From: Salinirubrum litoreum
GTDB lineage: Archaea; Halobacteriota; Halobacteria; Halobacteriales; Haloferacaceae
Length of the DNA: 64,000 nt
NCBI RefSeq assembly: GCF_020567425.1
Contig: NZ_JAJCVJ010000005.1
Location: forward strand, 33,491-97,490
Reading direction: 5' to 3'
Shown: in pieces, positions 38,656-47,689 of the stretch
Position numbering within the stretch: position 1 is the first letter of the stretch
Layout of the letters: each line of letters starts with the position of its first letter
Notes under the pieces: generated by a model
What the model was told of the DNA's origin: nothing
The model's database searches: none
The model's input: the letters and a program-made list of their open reading frames with translations, nothing else
Made by a program: the position numbers and the translations under genes

Positions 38656-39963
38656 TTACGTTCTCTCTCCGAAGGCTGCGTTAAGTTGGTCTCGCATGAA
38701 CTCTCGTCGGACTCGACGAGCACGCGAATCAGACAGGTAATTTTGCATCACTACCTGAGGATCGCTACTACCTTGCTCTGCAGCGATTTCGTCAACACCT
38801 TCGAGAACGCCTTCGAGGACTGCTGTATAGGTGTCGTACCAGAATCGACGACAGAGCTGTGGACTCGGTCGTTCACCCTCGATCCGCTCGGGGAGATCTG
38901 CTTCCAATGCAAGATTTTGGAACCAGTTCCGGATTGTATCTCGGGTCACGTACGGCGTTTCTCCCTGAGAGGAGGGGAACAGGTATCCAGTCCACGTATC
39001 GTCTTCCGCTAGCTCGTCGATTCGGGAGTCGAGCACGTCCATTCCGTACAGGAGAGACACCTCACCGGGCCCGTTCTTGCGGCTCTCGAACGTGATGAAG
39101 GGGATGTCGTCTTCGGGAACGTCACGGTGGAACTGCGATACATGGAGTGCGGCGACCTCACTCGCTCGTAGTCCCCAGCCAGCTAACGCCACCACGAGCA
39201 GCTGTTCTCGCGTTGTCTCCGCCGCCTGCATCAGCTCTCGGATATGACTTGCCGAAAGGGACGGTGTCGGGGAATCTTCGACTTCCCACTTGAATTCGTC
39301 GTAGAGGCCGCTTGCAGGGTTCATCGAGGCAACCCGCCTACCGACCAGATGCTGATACCACGCGTCGACGACGCGCCGCACACGCTGGAGCGTCTGGGCA
39401 CTGTACTCTCGCTCAGCTCCCTCGTTCAACCAGTCGAATGCTGCATAGACCGCGTCAACGGCTTCGTAGGCTGGATTCTCTTGGTCTCGTTGAATCGGTG
39501 TGAGGAGGTCGTCTGTACCGTTTGCCTCTCGGTAAGCACGGACGTAGAGATTCAGTCGTGTTCGGAGGGCGTCGACGGACGACGTCGCAAGACTGTATCG
39601 TGATTTCCGTCGGTTGAGGAACTTTTCGAGGGCGTCGATTGTCGCATCGTCCGTTGTTGCCCATGAGTAGCCTTCTTCACCGTCACCAAGCCCGAGGTCC
39701 TCGGCCCAGAACTCACCGAACGAACGGCCGTGATGGCGACGGAGAGCCGCGAGGAATGACCGGGCATCGTGATCTCGAAACCATTGATGGGTGGGTTTCT
39801 CGCTCGACGGGTCGATATCCTCTGCTTCGAGGCAGGGGGCGATCTCGTCCCAGTACAGCTCCGTGAAGTCCTCGAGCGAACACGAGGTCCATCGGACACC
39901 ATCGAATGATGGCACCTGCTCAGCGTCGGTCTCGCCCTCCTGTTCGACATCAGACCGACTCAT
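38656..39963 (-). CDS. Tyrosine recombinase / XerC-D-like integrase
   Basis: Encodes 435 residues. The N-terminal half has SAM-like core-binding helices (about 60-190). The catalytic half has GWGLRASEVAALHVSQF (first Arg), ESRKNGPGEV (Lys region), QLCRRFWYDTYT (second Arg region) and DPQVVMQNYLSD (nucleophile Tyr). The His of the usual HxLR box is not evident (SPQLCRRF), so the active site is atypical. It may resolve plasmid dimers or integrate the replicon. It is transcribed toward the par locus; no tRNA gene or attachment site was found beside it. Confidence 0.7.
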   Translation of the reverse strand: MSRSDVEQEGETDAEQVPSFDGVRWTSCSLEDFTELYWDEIAPCLEAEDIDPSSEKPTHQWFRDHDARSFLAALRRHHGRSFGEFWAEDLGLGDGEEGYSWATTDDATIDALEKFLNRRKSRYSLATSSVDALRTRLNLYVRAYREANGTDDLLTPIQRDQENPAYEAVDAVYAAFDWLNEGAEREYSAQTLQRVRRVVDAWYQHLVGRRVASMNPASGLYDEFKWEVEDSPTPSLSASHIRELMQAAETTREQLLVVALAGWGLRASEVAALHVSQFHRDVPEDDIPFITFESRKNGPGEVSLLYGMDVLDSRIDELAEDDTWTGYLFPSSQGETPYVTRDTIRNWFQNLALEADLPERIEGERPSPQLCRRFWYDTYTAVLEGVLEGVDEIAAEQGSSDPQVVMQNYLSDSRARRVRREFMRDQLNAAFGERT

Positions 39964-40406
39964 GATCGTGTTCTCTGCAGGCCTCGACCGGTTGCAACTG
40001 GGTTTCTGCAGAAATTGGCTAGAAGCCCAATCGCGCTGCAGTATGGCGATTCTATGAGTGGCATATTCGGGTTACTCCGCGTTTCAGTCGGATTCCTTAT
40101 CAGTTTGTGGGTTCGGCTGACCGGGAGAGTCTGCGTAACCCACGACTAAACCCACGATAATATGCGCCAAGCGAATAAACTGTATATTGCGATATAGACT
40201 TCTCGGGAGGATTGAGTTTCAGAGTTTCGGAGGATGAGATATTTTCGCGTGTTTTCGGGGTATATCGTGGCTAGGACAGGCCACATCGGTGGCGTATCAA
40301 CTATCTTTCTCGGTGAGGTACCATCGAATGCGCGAAAACAGCCTAAAATTTGACCTCTCGCAGAGTGTCACCACTCACGATGGGCGGCCCGAGTCGGCGT
40401 TAAGCC
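39964..40406. other. Gap between integrase and transposase
   Basis: No gene. GTGGGTT (about 40107) and AACCCAC (about 40138) form an inverted repeat, with a further ACCCACG copy just after. This stretch should contain the left end of the insertion sequence, but I could not match terminal repeats with the right side. Confidence 0.4.
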
Positions 40407-42020
40407 TTAATCCGGTGGGATTAGTGCTGAACAAACTAACTCGACACACTCACCAGCCGTCAGAACCGGCGCGTAGTCCATCTTGCCGCCGACATACGCC
40501 TTCAACAGGAAATCGGTGAGTCGCCAGATATTGTGCAGCAGAACCGCGAACACGAAGTAGAACAGCCGGACGCGGTAGTCCTTGGAAGACGTCTTCGCTA
40601 AGAAGTCGTTCTTGATGCTCTTATATTCGTTTTCGATCTGCCAGCGACGGCTGTAGCGGCGGCAGAACGTCTCAGCTTCCTCAGGACCCACCGAGAGGTT
40701 CGTCGCAAAGACCGCTGTGCCTTCTCCTTTCGTCGAGGGAACGTACAGGAACTGCATCGCGTGCGACCCATGATCGACATGGACGGTCGCCGATTCGACG
40801 GCGACCTGTTGTCCATCTTCCTCTATCGCCTCGATGATCTCGCGTTCGGTACTGTGAACCCGCTTCGGAATGAGATAGTTCACGTCAAGGTTTGAGAGCG
40901 TCTGGTACACCGCTTTCGAGTCAAACTCTCGGTCGCACAGCACCATCTCAATGGGGACGTGCTCCTGTGCACGTCGAACGAGCCGTCGGACTACACGATG
41001 AACTCGATTCGGCGGGTTCTGGTCCCACGAGGAACTCTCGCGGATTGGTTCGACGGCAAGAATCAGCGGGATATTCCATCCGACAACCGAGAGCGTAGCA
41101 AATTTGAACGCTCTTCCCTCACCGTCTTTCGTCCCACTGACCATCGGCATTCCCTCTACGTTACCGAAGTAACGAATTGTCGTGATATCAATCGCGACGG
41201 TGACTGGACGGCGAAACGAGGATTCCGATTGAATTATCGAGAGGAGTCGGTCTGTCGCCTGTCGAAATCCCTTGAGTAGGCTCTCCGGGTCGAATTGCTT
41301 GACGGCTCGGAGGTGGGTGTCTCCGTGGGGACCGTACTCTTTGCCTCGTCGGAACTTGAACCGGGCCGCACCCTGTGGAGTGCCGCACCCGACCATTCCG
41401 ATGAATGTCTGAAGTTCAAAAAATCGCGTGTCCTCGTACGTCGCGTTCTGAGCTCTCCCGGAGTCGAACGGACCGAAGCCATGCTCACGAGCGAGCCGGG
41501 TTGTCCGGAAAATTTCCTCATCGGAGAACTCGGTGGTGGCTTCAGACGCTTCAGAATCACCCTCGGGTGATCTTCTCACTTCCTCCAGCGGTCGTACTTC
41601 TGGGACAGCGAGGTCTTCATTGTAAACCTCCCTGACCAGTAAGTGTGCGCTGGCGGTGATATACCCTCGAACATCATCGTCGAAGCGGTTGTGCCACGTC
41701 CGAGAGATAACTGATTCGTCTGGGACTCGTTCAAGTCCGAATACGTCTGCAAGTTCCGGGTGACGTGTAAGAGACCGATAGCTGTTTCCGGTAACTTCCA
41801 AATAGAAGAAGAGTTTGAGCATACCGCGAAACGAGTACGACGCGGGATGCCACTCGGGATACCCATCATCGAGCGTCTCGATCTGAAATTTGAGATTGGC
41901 GAGAGTAGTGTAGAAATCCGTACCCTCTCGGAGGTGTTTGCGGAATTCAAGTGCGGCAACAAACGCATCGGTCAATCGGCGGCCACGCTGTTCCATCGGT
42001 TTGTCTTGCAGATTAATCAT
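40407..42020 (-). CDS. IS4-type DDE transposase
   Basis: Encodes 537 residues. Catalytic elements in order: VTVAIDITTIRYFG (first Asp), MVLCDREFDSKAVY (second Asp), and RYSRRWQIENEYKSIK (Glu), where Y-x2-R-x3-E-x6-K is an exact match to the IS4 signature. The N-terminal 130 residues are the helical DNA-binding part common to haloarchaeal IS4 elements. The frame is intact, so the element may be active. Terminal repeats and target duplication were not resolved by eye. Confidence 0.88.
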   Translation of the reverse strand: MINLQDKPMEQRGRRLTDAFVAALEFRKHLREGTDFYTTLANLKFQIETLDDGYPEWHPASYSFRGMLKLFFYLEVTGNSYRSLTRHPELADVFGLERVPDESVISRTWHNRFDDDVRGYITASAHLLVREVYNEDLAVPEVRPLEEVRRSPEGDSEASEATTEFSDEEIFRTTRLAREHGFGPFDSGRAQNATYEDTRFFELQTFIGMVGCGTPQGAARFKFRRGKEYGPHGDTHLRAVKQFDPESLLKGFRQATDRLLSIIQSESSFRRPVTVAIDITTIRYFGNVEGMPMVSGTKDGEGRAFKFATLSVVGWNIPLILAVEPIRESSSWDQNPPNRVHRVVRRLVRRAQEHVPIEMVLCDREFDSKAVYQTLSNLDVNYLIPKRVHSTEREIIEAIEEDGQQVAVESATVHVDHGSHAMQFLYVPSTKGEGTAVFATNLSVGPEEAETFCRRYSRRWQIENEYKSIKNDFLAKTSSKDYRVRLFYFVFAVLLHNIWRLTDFLLKAYVGGKMDYAPVLTAGECVELVCSALIPPD

Positions 42021-42700
42021 TAGCAGCCGTGTTGGCTCTTCCTTTGTACTTCCTATGGATTCGACGCCCTCCGAAAAATCGATTTCCGGAAAGACATACC
42101 CAAGAGTACCTATGTTTGCCGCTCACCCGGTTATCCGAACGGACAGGGCTGACAGACCTAACTCAAAGTCCTAAGCTACGTCACCATATCGGGGTACTGA
42201 GGCTGAAGGTTTTCTTTTTCCGTCGGTTATCGACTTGCTCCGGTGGCAACGAGGACACCCTCGGAATCACTAACTGGTTCCACGTCAACGAGCGTAAAGC
42301 CCCCATCGACGAGCAGGTTCGAAACAGTCCTCATTCACGGGAGTCTGTCACAATCATCGCGTGACTCCGGCGGACCAAAGGACATCCTGTCCGCAACGAC
42401 AGGTCGTTCTCGGCGTACTGTAGTATTATTTTTATATTTTAGATGTGTTTGTTCAGGAAAATTTAGTCGTGAAGAATGTCGTATTCACTAAGCGTGATGC
42501 TAAGTCCGAAGGCGGTGTGTCGTGCCTCCTCGGCCGCCGTACCGGCGGTTATTGACGCGGGGTGGTCGTCCCGCGGTTCCAACAGGCGCGGATCGCTTCA
42601 AACTCACTCGCTGCGTGCTCAACACGGTAGGTGGTGCGTTTGTTGAGGTAGTACCCCGATCAAGAGTATCGAGTCCGAATACTCTCTTATGAAATTTGAT
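42021..42700. other. Gap after the insertion sequence
   Basis: No convincing gene in about 680 bp. A 35-codon minus-strand frame at 42227-42334 (MRTVSNLLVDGGFTLVDVEP and following) reads like a coding fragment, possibly cut off by an insertion. An AT-rich stretch at 42420-42445 could be a promoter. Confidence 0.4.
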
Positions 42701-43168
42701 TTACTTATTCTCCGCGGGGTCATACGATGAAAGTTTCAAATATTCTCCATTCTCCTCGGAGTCTAATTCTGCTACAACATTTTCTTTTTCTTCCGCAGAC
42801 ATATCAATATAGTGGTGAGTGTGGTCGTGCCTGGCGAATAGAACACGTCCGTTGTTATCTGTTAGTACCACCTCGATAAGTGCAGGAGTCATCAACTGTA
42901 GTGACGCGATAATCGCCGGAGTTGCATCGTTTGTTTCACCTGTAATTACATTATCGACCTCTCGATCAATTTGGATACCTTCGCAGTAGTTCAACAACAG
43001 ATCAACAGCGACTGGGTTTTGCTCAGAGAGCTGACTGTACATCCCGTTTATTTCAACTTGGCCAAGAGAAGGGTTTGTCCGGAGAACGGCCTGAAGATAG
43101 TCGCGTACAATCTCGTTCTGCTTGTTTTTCGAGATGTCTTTGCTGATTTCTATGAAATACCTCTTCAT
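42701..43168 (-). CDS. Unknown protein, third gene of a Tat-associated operon
   Basis: Encodes 155 residues, acidic, soluble. KRYFIEISKDISKNKQNEIVRDYLQAVLRTNP is basic at first, then PALIEVVLTDNNGRVLFARHDHTHHYIDMSAEEKENVVAELD forms an acidic alpha/beta end with a His cluster. No family recognised. The ATG at 43168 was chosen over 43189. It follows the membrane-anchored gene by 54 bp on the same strand and is probably cytosolic, so it could be a regulator or an immunity-type partner; that is speculation. Confidence 0.55.
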   Translation of the reverse strand: MKRYFIEISKDISKNKQNEIVRDYLQAVLRTNPSLGQVEINGMYSQLSEQNPVAVDLLLNYCEGIQIDREVDNVITGETNDATPAIIASLQLMTPALIEVVLTDNNGRVLFARHDHTHHYIDMSAEEKENVVAELDSEENGEYLKLSSYDPAENK

Positions 43169-43222
43169 GCTATTTAATAACCCACACACTCATAAAAAAG
43201 TTCGCCAACTGCAGGGCTTACC

Positions 43223-43678
43223 TCACGGCGGCGGCGGGACAATCGGGATCAACCACGCAGCAATGAGGATGTCAATTAGTGTCTTGATTCCGAACGCCAA
43301 GATTCCCGCGACCGCCGCAAGGGCAACGGCGTCCCCACTTTCATCCGCGAAGTCTTGAACTTCTTCGTTGAATTCGTGGAGGGCAGTCGATACCCAATCC
43401 GATGCTCCGCTCGGATTGTATCTGTCTTGGCAGCTGTTGAGACAGAACTCAAACCCGGGAATTTCACTCTCCCAAGCTATATAACACTTCCCCGAACCAC
43501 CGTTGTATTCGCCGATGTGTAAATTAAAGATTGAATCCCCATTTTTGTACAGTTCGAGATTCATGTGGGCAACATTTCCGCCATACGGAATACAGGGTGC
43601 TCCGGGGAGCGGGTGATTGTCGGCCCTGACCTGGATATTGTAATCCCCGCTAGTCAGCATCTTGATAATGTCACCCAT
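43223..43678 (-). CDS. Cysteine-rich protein with C-terminal membrane helix
   Basis: Encodes 151 residues. Cysteines occur in GAPCIPYGG, GKCYIAW and FCLNSCQD; the last 35 residues are hydrophobic (VALAAVAGILAFGIKTLIDILIAAWLIPIV) and end in PPPP. There is no N-terminal signal. It starts on the base after the stop of the Tat-exported protein gene, so the two are translated together. It could be an anchored partner of that protein. Family not recognised. Confidence 0.55.
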   Translation of the reverse strand: MGDIIKMLTSGDYNIQVRADNHPLPGAPCIPYGGNVAHMNLELYKNGDSIFNLHIGEYNGGSGKCYIAWESEIPGFEFCLNSCQDRYNPSGASDWVSTALHEFNEEVQDFADESGDAVALAAVAGILAFGIKTLIDILIAAWLIPIVPPPP

Positions 43679-44251
43679 CTACTTTCCTCCACTCTGAGCG
43701 TATTTTTTCACGGCCGCCGCCGCGGTTTCACTCAACGCAGGGTGGTTGAGGAGTCGGGTGAGGTCAAACTGGATTTCCTCTGGTTCCGAGGTGCCATCAG
43801 AAATCCTTAGTTGCCGATCCTGTCGGTGAAAAATAATTCTCCCATTCTCAAACAGAGGAAATGAGTCCAACCCATAATCGGTTTGCTTCATTAGTTTCCC
43901 ACCTGGGTTGTATGTGTGGATAGACCCCGACAAAGAAAGAGCAAGGCGGTTCCCTTTATCATTCCATGTCGGATGCATGGGAATTCTGTCGCCTGCATAT
44001 GCAACATGTTCAGCGTTCCCAGTCTTTATTACCAAGCTGATATCACCGTCTTTATTCCTGATAATCGCTTCTTTGTCACCCTTTGGGGACGACACTCGCT
44101 GGATCTCAATCACCCCCTCTGGTGAGGTGGACGCCTCCGCAAATTGGCTGCTCACAAGGACACCAACTGCAGACGTACCGAGCGCATGCAGGGCTGTTCG
44201 CCGATTTATCGATGGATTCGTGGTTTCTTTATCCATCCATTTGTCTTTCAT
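43679..44251 (-). CDS. Tat-exported protein, unknown
   Basis: Encodes 190 residues with a twin-arginine signal: INRRTALHALGTSAVGVLVSSQFAEAS (about 15-41). The mature part has repeated strand-turn units (DGDISLVIKTGNAEHVAYAGDRIPMHPTWNDKGNRLALSLSGSIHTYNPGGK), resembling a short beta-propeller or TolB-like stretch. First gene of a three-gene operon with the two genes downstream. Exported in folded form across the membrane; role unknown. Confidence 0.65.
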   Translation of the reverse strand: MKDKWMDKETTNPSINRRTALHALGTSAVGVLVSSQFAEASTSPEGVIEIQRVSSPKGDKEAIIRNKDGDISLVIKTGNAEHVAYAGDRIPMHPTWNDKGNRLALSLSGSIHTYNPGGKLMKQTDYGLDSFPLFENGRIIFHRQDRQLRISDGTSEPEEIQFDLTRLLNHPALSETAAAAVKKYAQSGGK

Positions 44252-44779
44252 ATCTCCCTACCATAAATAGATTTTGAATGACTTGCCATCGCAAAATTCG
44301 CAGTTGGTTTTCGAATGCTCTTGGACAGTGTCAAGATCAAATACGACGAGTAGGTTGACAACGAAGTTGTCGCCGGATCGATGCAGTCGTAATACTGTCG
44401 TTTCAAACGCTAACCGCTGGTGGTATTCAGTACTGCCCGCACAGTTTTATTGAAATCCTGTTCTCGAGACACAGCACAGTATGAAACAGCCAGGCACTGA
44501 GCAGCGCTGACTGTTTTCCATTGTTGAGGGTGGTTTCAGTATTCTTGTTAGATTATATCACACTATAGCGACAATTCCTGCCTGACGGTTTCTTGTAGTC
44601 CCCATCGGGTGCAAAAAGGACTAAAGGGGAGAAATCAACTGTTGACTCTCTATTCAGAAAGTTTCTTATGAATAGAAGGCACGCATCAAAACCATCCTCC
44701 GAGGTTGTGGAGTTTGAGATTACAATATGTCATTCTCTCCGATAGACATTTGACCACGGCTATTATTGGATTACAAAAT
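44252..44779. other. Gap between the Tat operon and the four-gene unit
   Basis: About 530 bp without a clear gene on either strand. An AT-rich stretch at 44650-44680 (AGAAAGTTTCTTATGAATAG) may hold the promoter of the next gene. The rest shows short broken frames, perhaps remnants. Confidence 0.4.
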
Positions 44780-45796
44780 ATGGTGGATGTCGAGTCTGTT
44801 GCCGTATTCAGTTGCGAAATGGGTGAGGAAATCGAAAATCCGACCCCAGATCTTGTTGGTACACTTGACGGGGACGATCTAGTCACTGATGCTGGTGCAG
44901 AAGCCGAGCGTATTGTCGCAAGTATGCTGCGGGACACGCTAGGACGACGTTACAATAGTGACGACACGAAGAACGCCCGAAATCACATCTTCACCGATGC
45001 CGCTCGCAGTGCATCGGTAAATCTTGAGGGGGAGGGACGTACGACTGTGGAATTACTGGAAAAAGTGCGGGACGGGAGTGATATCGAAAGCGCTGGAGAG
45101 TCTCTTTCTCAGCTCTATCTTAATGAAGCACGCTCTGTCTCTGACCTTCTCATCTACACTCAATTTAGCGAGTACGACGAAACATTCGCAGCGATTCTGA
45201 AAACTCCCTATCTGGAAGGCGCTCACGAAATCGACCTCGACCACGAAGATACAGAAGCAGTCTTCACCGAGAACGAGCGCGTTATTCAAGAAGAGACCGA
45301 CAAGAGCGTCGTCTATCCCAAGTACGACAAATTTGAGGAGGTAATCGACGAAGATAGTGCACAGCTGTATCAGGAAGGAGGAGCACAACACTACGCCAAG
45401 TATTGGTACGGCTTCCTGAATCTCAAAGCAGCGCCGCACCCGGACGAACTAGTTGAATCCGCAATCAAGCAACGTGCCAGCGAAAGTGAAACCTCGGCAG
45501 CTTTCTCAACGTATCAGGACTTCACTGATGGGGGTCCAATCACGCTGGATGATGAGGACGGAACAGAGGTAAACGTCGATCAGGGGGACGTTAGTGTTCG
45601 AATTGCAGGGAAATCGATTCGTGTGTCAATAAGCGAATTGCGTGACAGTGATAACGTCCAACTCGCACGAGACGGTGATCAGTTTTATCTGCTACTTTCT
45701 GACCTACAGCCGGAACTCACAGTCGGAAGTGGGAATGGAAAGCGCTCGTTGGTCGACGACCTGTCTAATGTTCCTGACATCCGAGACCTGTTCTAG
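44780..45796 (+). CDS. Unknown soluble protein, first gene of a possible defence unit
   Basis: Encodes 338 residues. VESVAVFSCEMGEEIEN, then RNHIFTDAARSASVNLEGEGRTTVELLEKVRDGSDIESAGESLSQLYLNEAR and SVSDLLIYTQFSEYDETFAAILKTPYLEGAHEID, vaguely recall nucleoid-associated NdpA/YejK proteins in strand order, but I would not assign it. The C-terminus (VSVRIAGKSIRVSISELRDSDNVQLARDGDQFYLLLSDLQPEL) is a beta-rich domain. The ATG at 44780 was chosen; the frame is open back to 44705. The next gene begins 10 bases after its stop, so they are co-transcribed. Confidence 0.65.
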   Translation: MVDVESVAVFSCEMGEEIENPTPDLVGTLDGDDLVTDAGAEAERIVASMLRDTLGRRYNSDDTKNARNHIFTDAARSASVNLEGEGRTTVELLEKVRDGSDIESAGESLSQLYLNEARSVSDLLIYTQFSEYDETFAAILKTPYLEGAHEIDLDHEDTEAVFTENERVIQEETDKSVVYPKYDKFEEVIDEDSAQLYQEGGAQHYAKYWYGFLNLKAAPHPDELVESAIKQRASESETSAAFSTYQDFTDGGPITLDDEDGTEVNVDQGDVSVRIAGKSIRVSISELRDSDNVQLARDGDQFYLLLSDLQPELTVGSGNGKRSLVDDLSNVPDIRDLF

Positions 45797-45805
45797 CCTA
45801 TTCAA

Positions 45806-47638
45806 ATGACGCCTCGTGAGTTCATTCAAAGGATAGTCGCAGTTTCGAGTACCGGATCAGTCAATGATGAAGCCCTCTCTAATCTCTCGATCAATACTGA
45901 GGCCAGCTCTCTGCCCGAGGACACATTCAAAAATCTATTCGAGGCTTGGGATTCGTTTCCTGCGTATTTTAGCGGCTTTCGCTTGATAGCTGATGATCAG
46001 CGATTGTTCGAATTGTCTGGGAGAGAACTCAGCGTAAACGACGAAGGGATAGAGGCGCTCGCTGACCGCGATCTGGACCCTGCCGTCGATGTCGATTATT
46101 ATCGTGATGGGTTCGACCGGTACTATCCAGACGAGATTCGGAACGCTGCTGGCTTGATTTATGAATTTGCATCAAAACTCAACGATGCGAGTACCCGCGT
46201 CACTATCGAGATAGGCCTTCAAAAGGGGACGATTGCTTCCGACCTTCTCGGCGATGAGTTAACTTTTGATTTTGATTTGAACCCTCTCCTCTGGTGGACG
46301 CCATCGGATTTCTTCGAATGGATCGGAAGTCACAGCCCACATGAGGTTGCAGCTGAGCTCTTCGAATACGAATCCTTCCCTGTGTTTCTCTTTCTTCAGA
46401 ATGCTCCAGATGAGATCTTCCCCGTTCCAATGTGGACTGCGAGTAGCGTTGAAACACTCCCAAAGGAGGAAGTCGAGGAGGCTGCCGACCAATACTTTGA
46501 CTCGATGTCTGCTTCCCGAAAATTCACTCACTGGCGTGGAGATCTTTCACCAATCCACCCTTCGGTAGTTGAGGGCCTCTGGGAAACCTGCGACAGTGAA
46601 CAAGTCTCACCTCTCTATGCATATTCTCTCTTAGGAGTTCTCTCCGCAGCTGTTGACCGCGACGGTCAGACGATGCAGTTCCAATTCTCTAGTGAACCTG
46701 AATTCAACCCCCGGATTGACTTGTCCGAGCAATGTGCAGAGTGGGGCAGGAATGGAATCTGTGCGATTAGTGACCTTCATCAATCGTTTGAAGCTGAAGA
46801 GAAAAAAGACGCATTTCGAGATCTCTGGCAGTTGGCGATAACCGAACACTGTCGAGGTACGGAGCGTGGCATCGAGATGCTCCCAGAGGTCATTGAGGAC
46901 GTTAAATCGAGTTACCAGGATCTCCAGGTATCTGCTGTCGAAGAAAATTTCGAAGCTCTAAGTGATGTACTTGAAGACACGCAGACTTTGATGGCAGGAT
47001 TGACTGAGAGGCTTTCGTCGGCAGCCAATGAAACTTCTCAAGATATCCAACGATTGACGTTCACACTCCTTGGTGCAATCGTCGCGAACATCTTCTTGGT
47101 ACTCCGATGGAGCGACCGAGATCTGGTGCCCCCGTTTTCGATTTTTGTTCTTATTGTGATTGTTGGGTTCTACCTCCCTCTCATTCAGGGGAGAATTGAG
47201 GACCTGAACGACACAATCACAGAGGTGAAGAACGACTACGAATTCTACGAGAAGCACATCCGCCGGTTCAACAAGGATCTATTCCGGTTTGGTGATCTGG
47301 AAGAGCGGAAATCAGCATACGTGGGGTTAGCTGAAACGCAGCGTCAGCGGGCACAAACCCAGCTTCGAAGAGTCTTCTACGCTCTACTCACCGTCTGGTG
47401 TGGATTGGCAATCTGGTCTGGGTTCGCATTTTCGTTCGGACAACCGCAGTCACTTGCGTTAGCGGTCTCTGGTGTCGTGCTTGCAATTCTTTCTTTCGCT
47501 CCCACTAATGGACCGTTCGGGCACAGCGGCTACGAGTATTTTAGCAGAGCAGCGGCGATAGTCACTCTCGTCATCATCGGCCTTTCATTCGTTTATCCTC
47601 TCCTTCCGCTGTTTATCGGAATGATCCTGAATTTCTGA
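45806..47638 (+). CDS. Large protein with C-terminal membrane helices and coiled coil
   Basis: Encodes 610 residues. Residues 1-360 are soluble and acidic with no known motif (YYRDGFDRYYPDEIRNAAGLIYEFASKLND among them). From about 370 there is a coiled coil (EENFEALSDVLEDTQTLMAGLTERLSSAANETSQ), two helices (TFTLLGAIVANIFLVLRW, FSIFVLIVIVGFYLPLI), a second coiled coil, then four hydrophobic stretches to the end. The layout of a large sensor or enzyme part plus a membrane part is common in abortive-infection effectors, but nothing here proves it. Coupled to the preceding gene. Confidence 0.65.
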   Translation: MTPREFIQRIVAVSSTGSVNDEALSNLSINTEASSLPEDTFKNLFEAWDSFPAYFSGFRLIADDQRLFELSGRELSVNDEGIEALADRDLDPAVDVDYYRDGFDRYYPDEIRNAAGLIYEFASKLNDASTRVTIEIGLQKGTIASDLLGDELTFDFDLNPLLWWTPSDFFEWIGSHSPHEVAAELFEYESFPVFLFLQNAPDEIFPVPMWTASSVETLPKEEVEEAADQYFDSMSASRKFTHWRGDLSPIHPSVVEGLWETCDSEQVSPLYAYSLLGVLSAAVDRDGQTMQFQFSSEPEFNPRIDLSEQCAEWGRNGICAISDLHQSFEAEEKKDAFRDLWQLAITEHCRGTERGIEMLPEVIEDVKSSYQDLQVSAVEENFEALSDVLEDTQTLMAGLTERLSSAANETSQDIQRLTFTLLGAIVANIFLVLRWSDRDLVPPFSIFVLIVIVGFYLPLIQGRIEDLNDTITEVKNDYEFYEKHIRRFNKDLFRFGDLEERKSAYVGLAETQRQRAQTQLRRVFYALLTVWCGLAIWSGFAFSFGQPQSLALAVSGVVLAILSFAPTNGPFGHSGYEYFSRAAAIVTLVIIGLSFVYPLLPLFIGMILNF

Positions 47639-47689
47639 TTAGGCTGCACCGACGACACATTTTTGAAACTCACCTGAGTCCGATAGTCC

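Noticed and set aside
42227..42334. 35-codon minus-strand frame
   Set aside because: The sequence reads like protein, but it has no promoter, ribosome site or neighbour in support; kept only as a remark in the gap entry.
40260..42480. Terminal inverted repeats of the IS4-type element
   Set aside because: I compared both flanks by eye and found only short chance matches (TTTCGGAGG on both sides), not a convincing pair of ends or a target duplication.
44705..45796. Assigning the first gene of the four-gene unit to Kiwa KwaB or to NdpA/YejK
   Set aside because: Only a loose resemblance in strand order to NdpA was noted and no DUF4868-type signature was seen; the assignment would be a guess.
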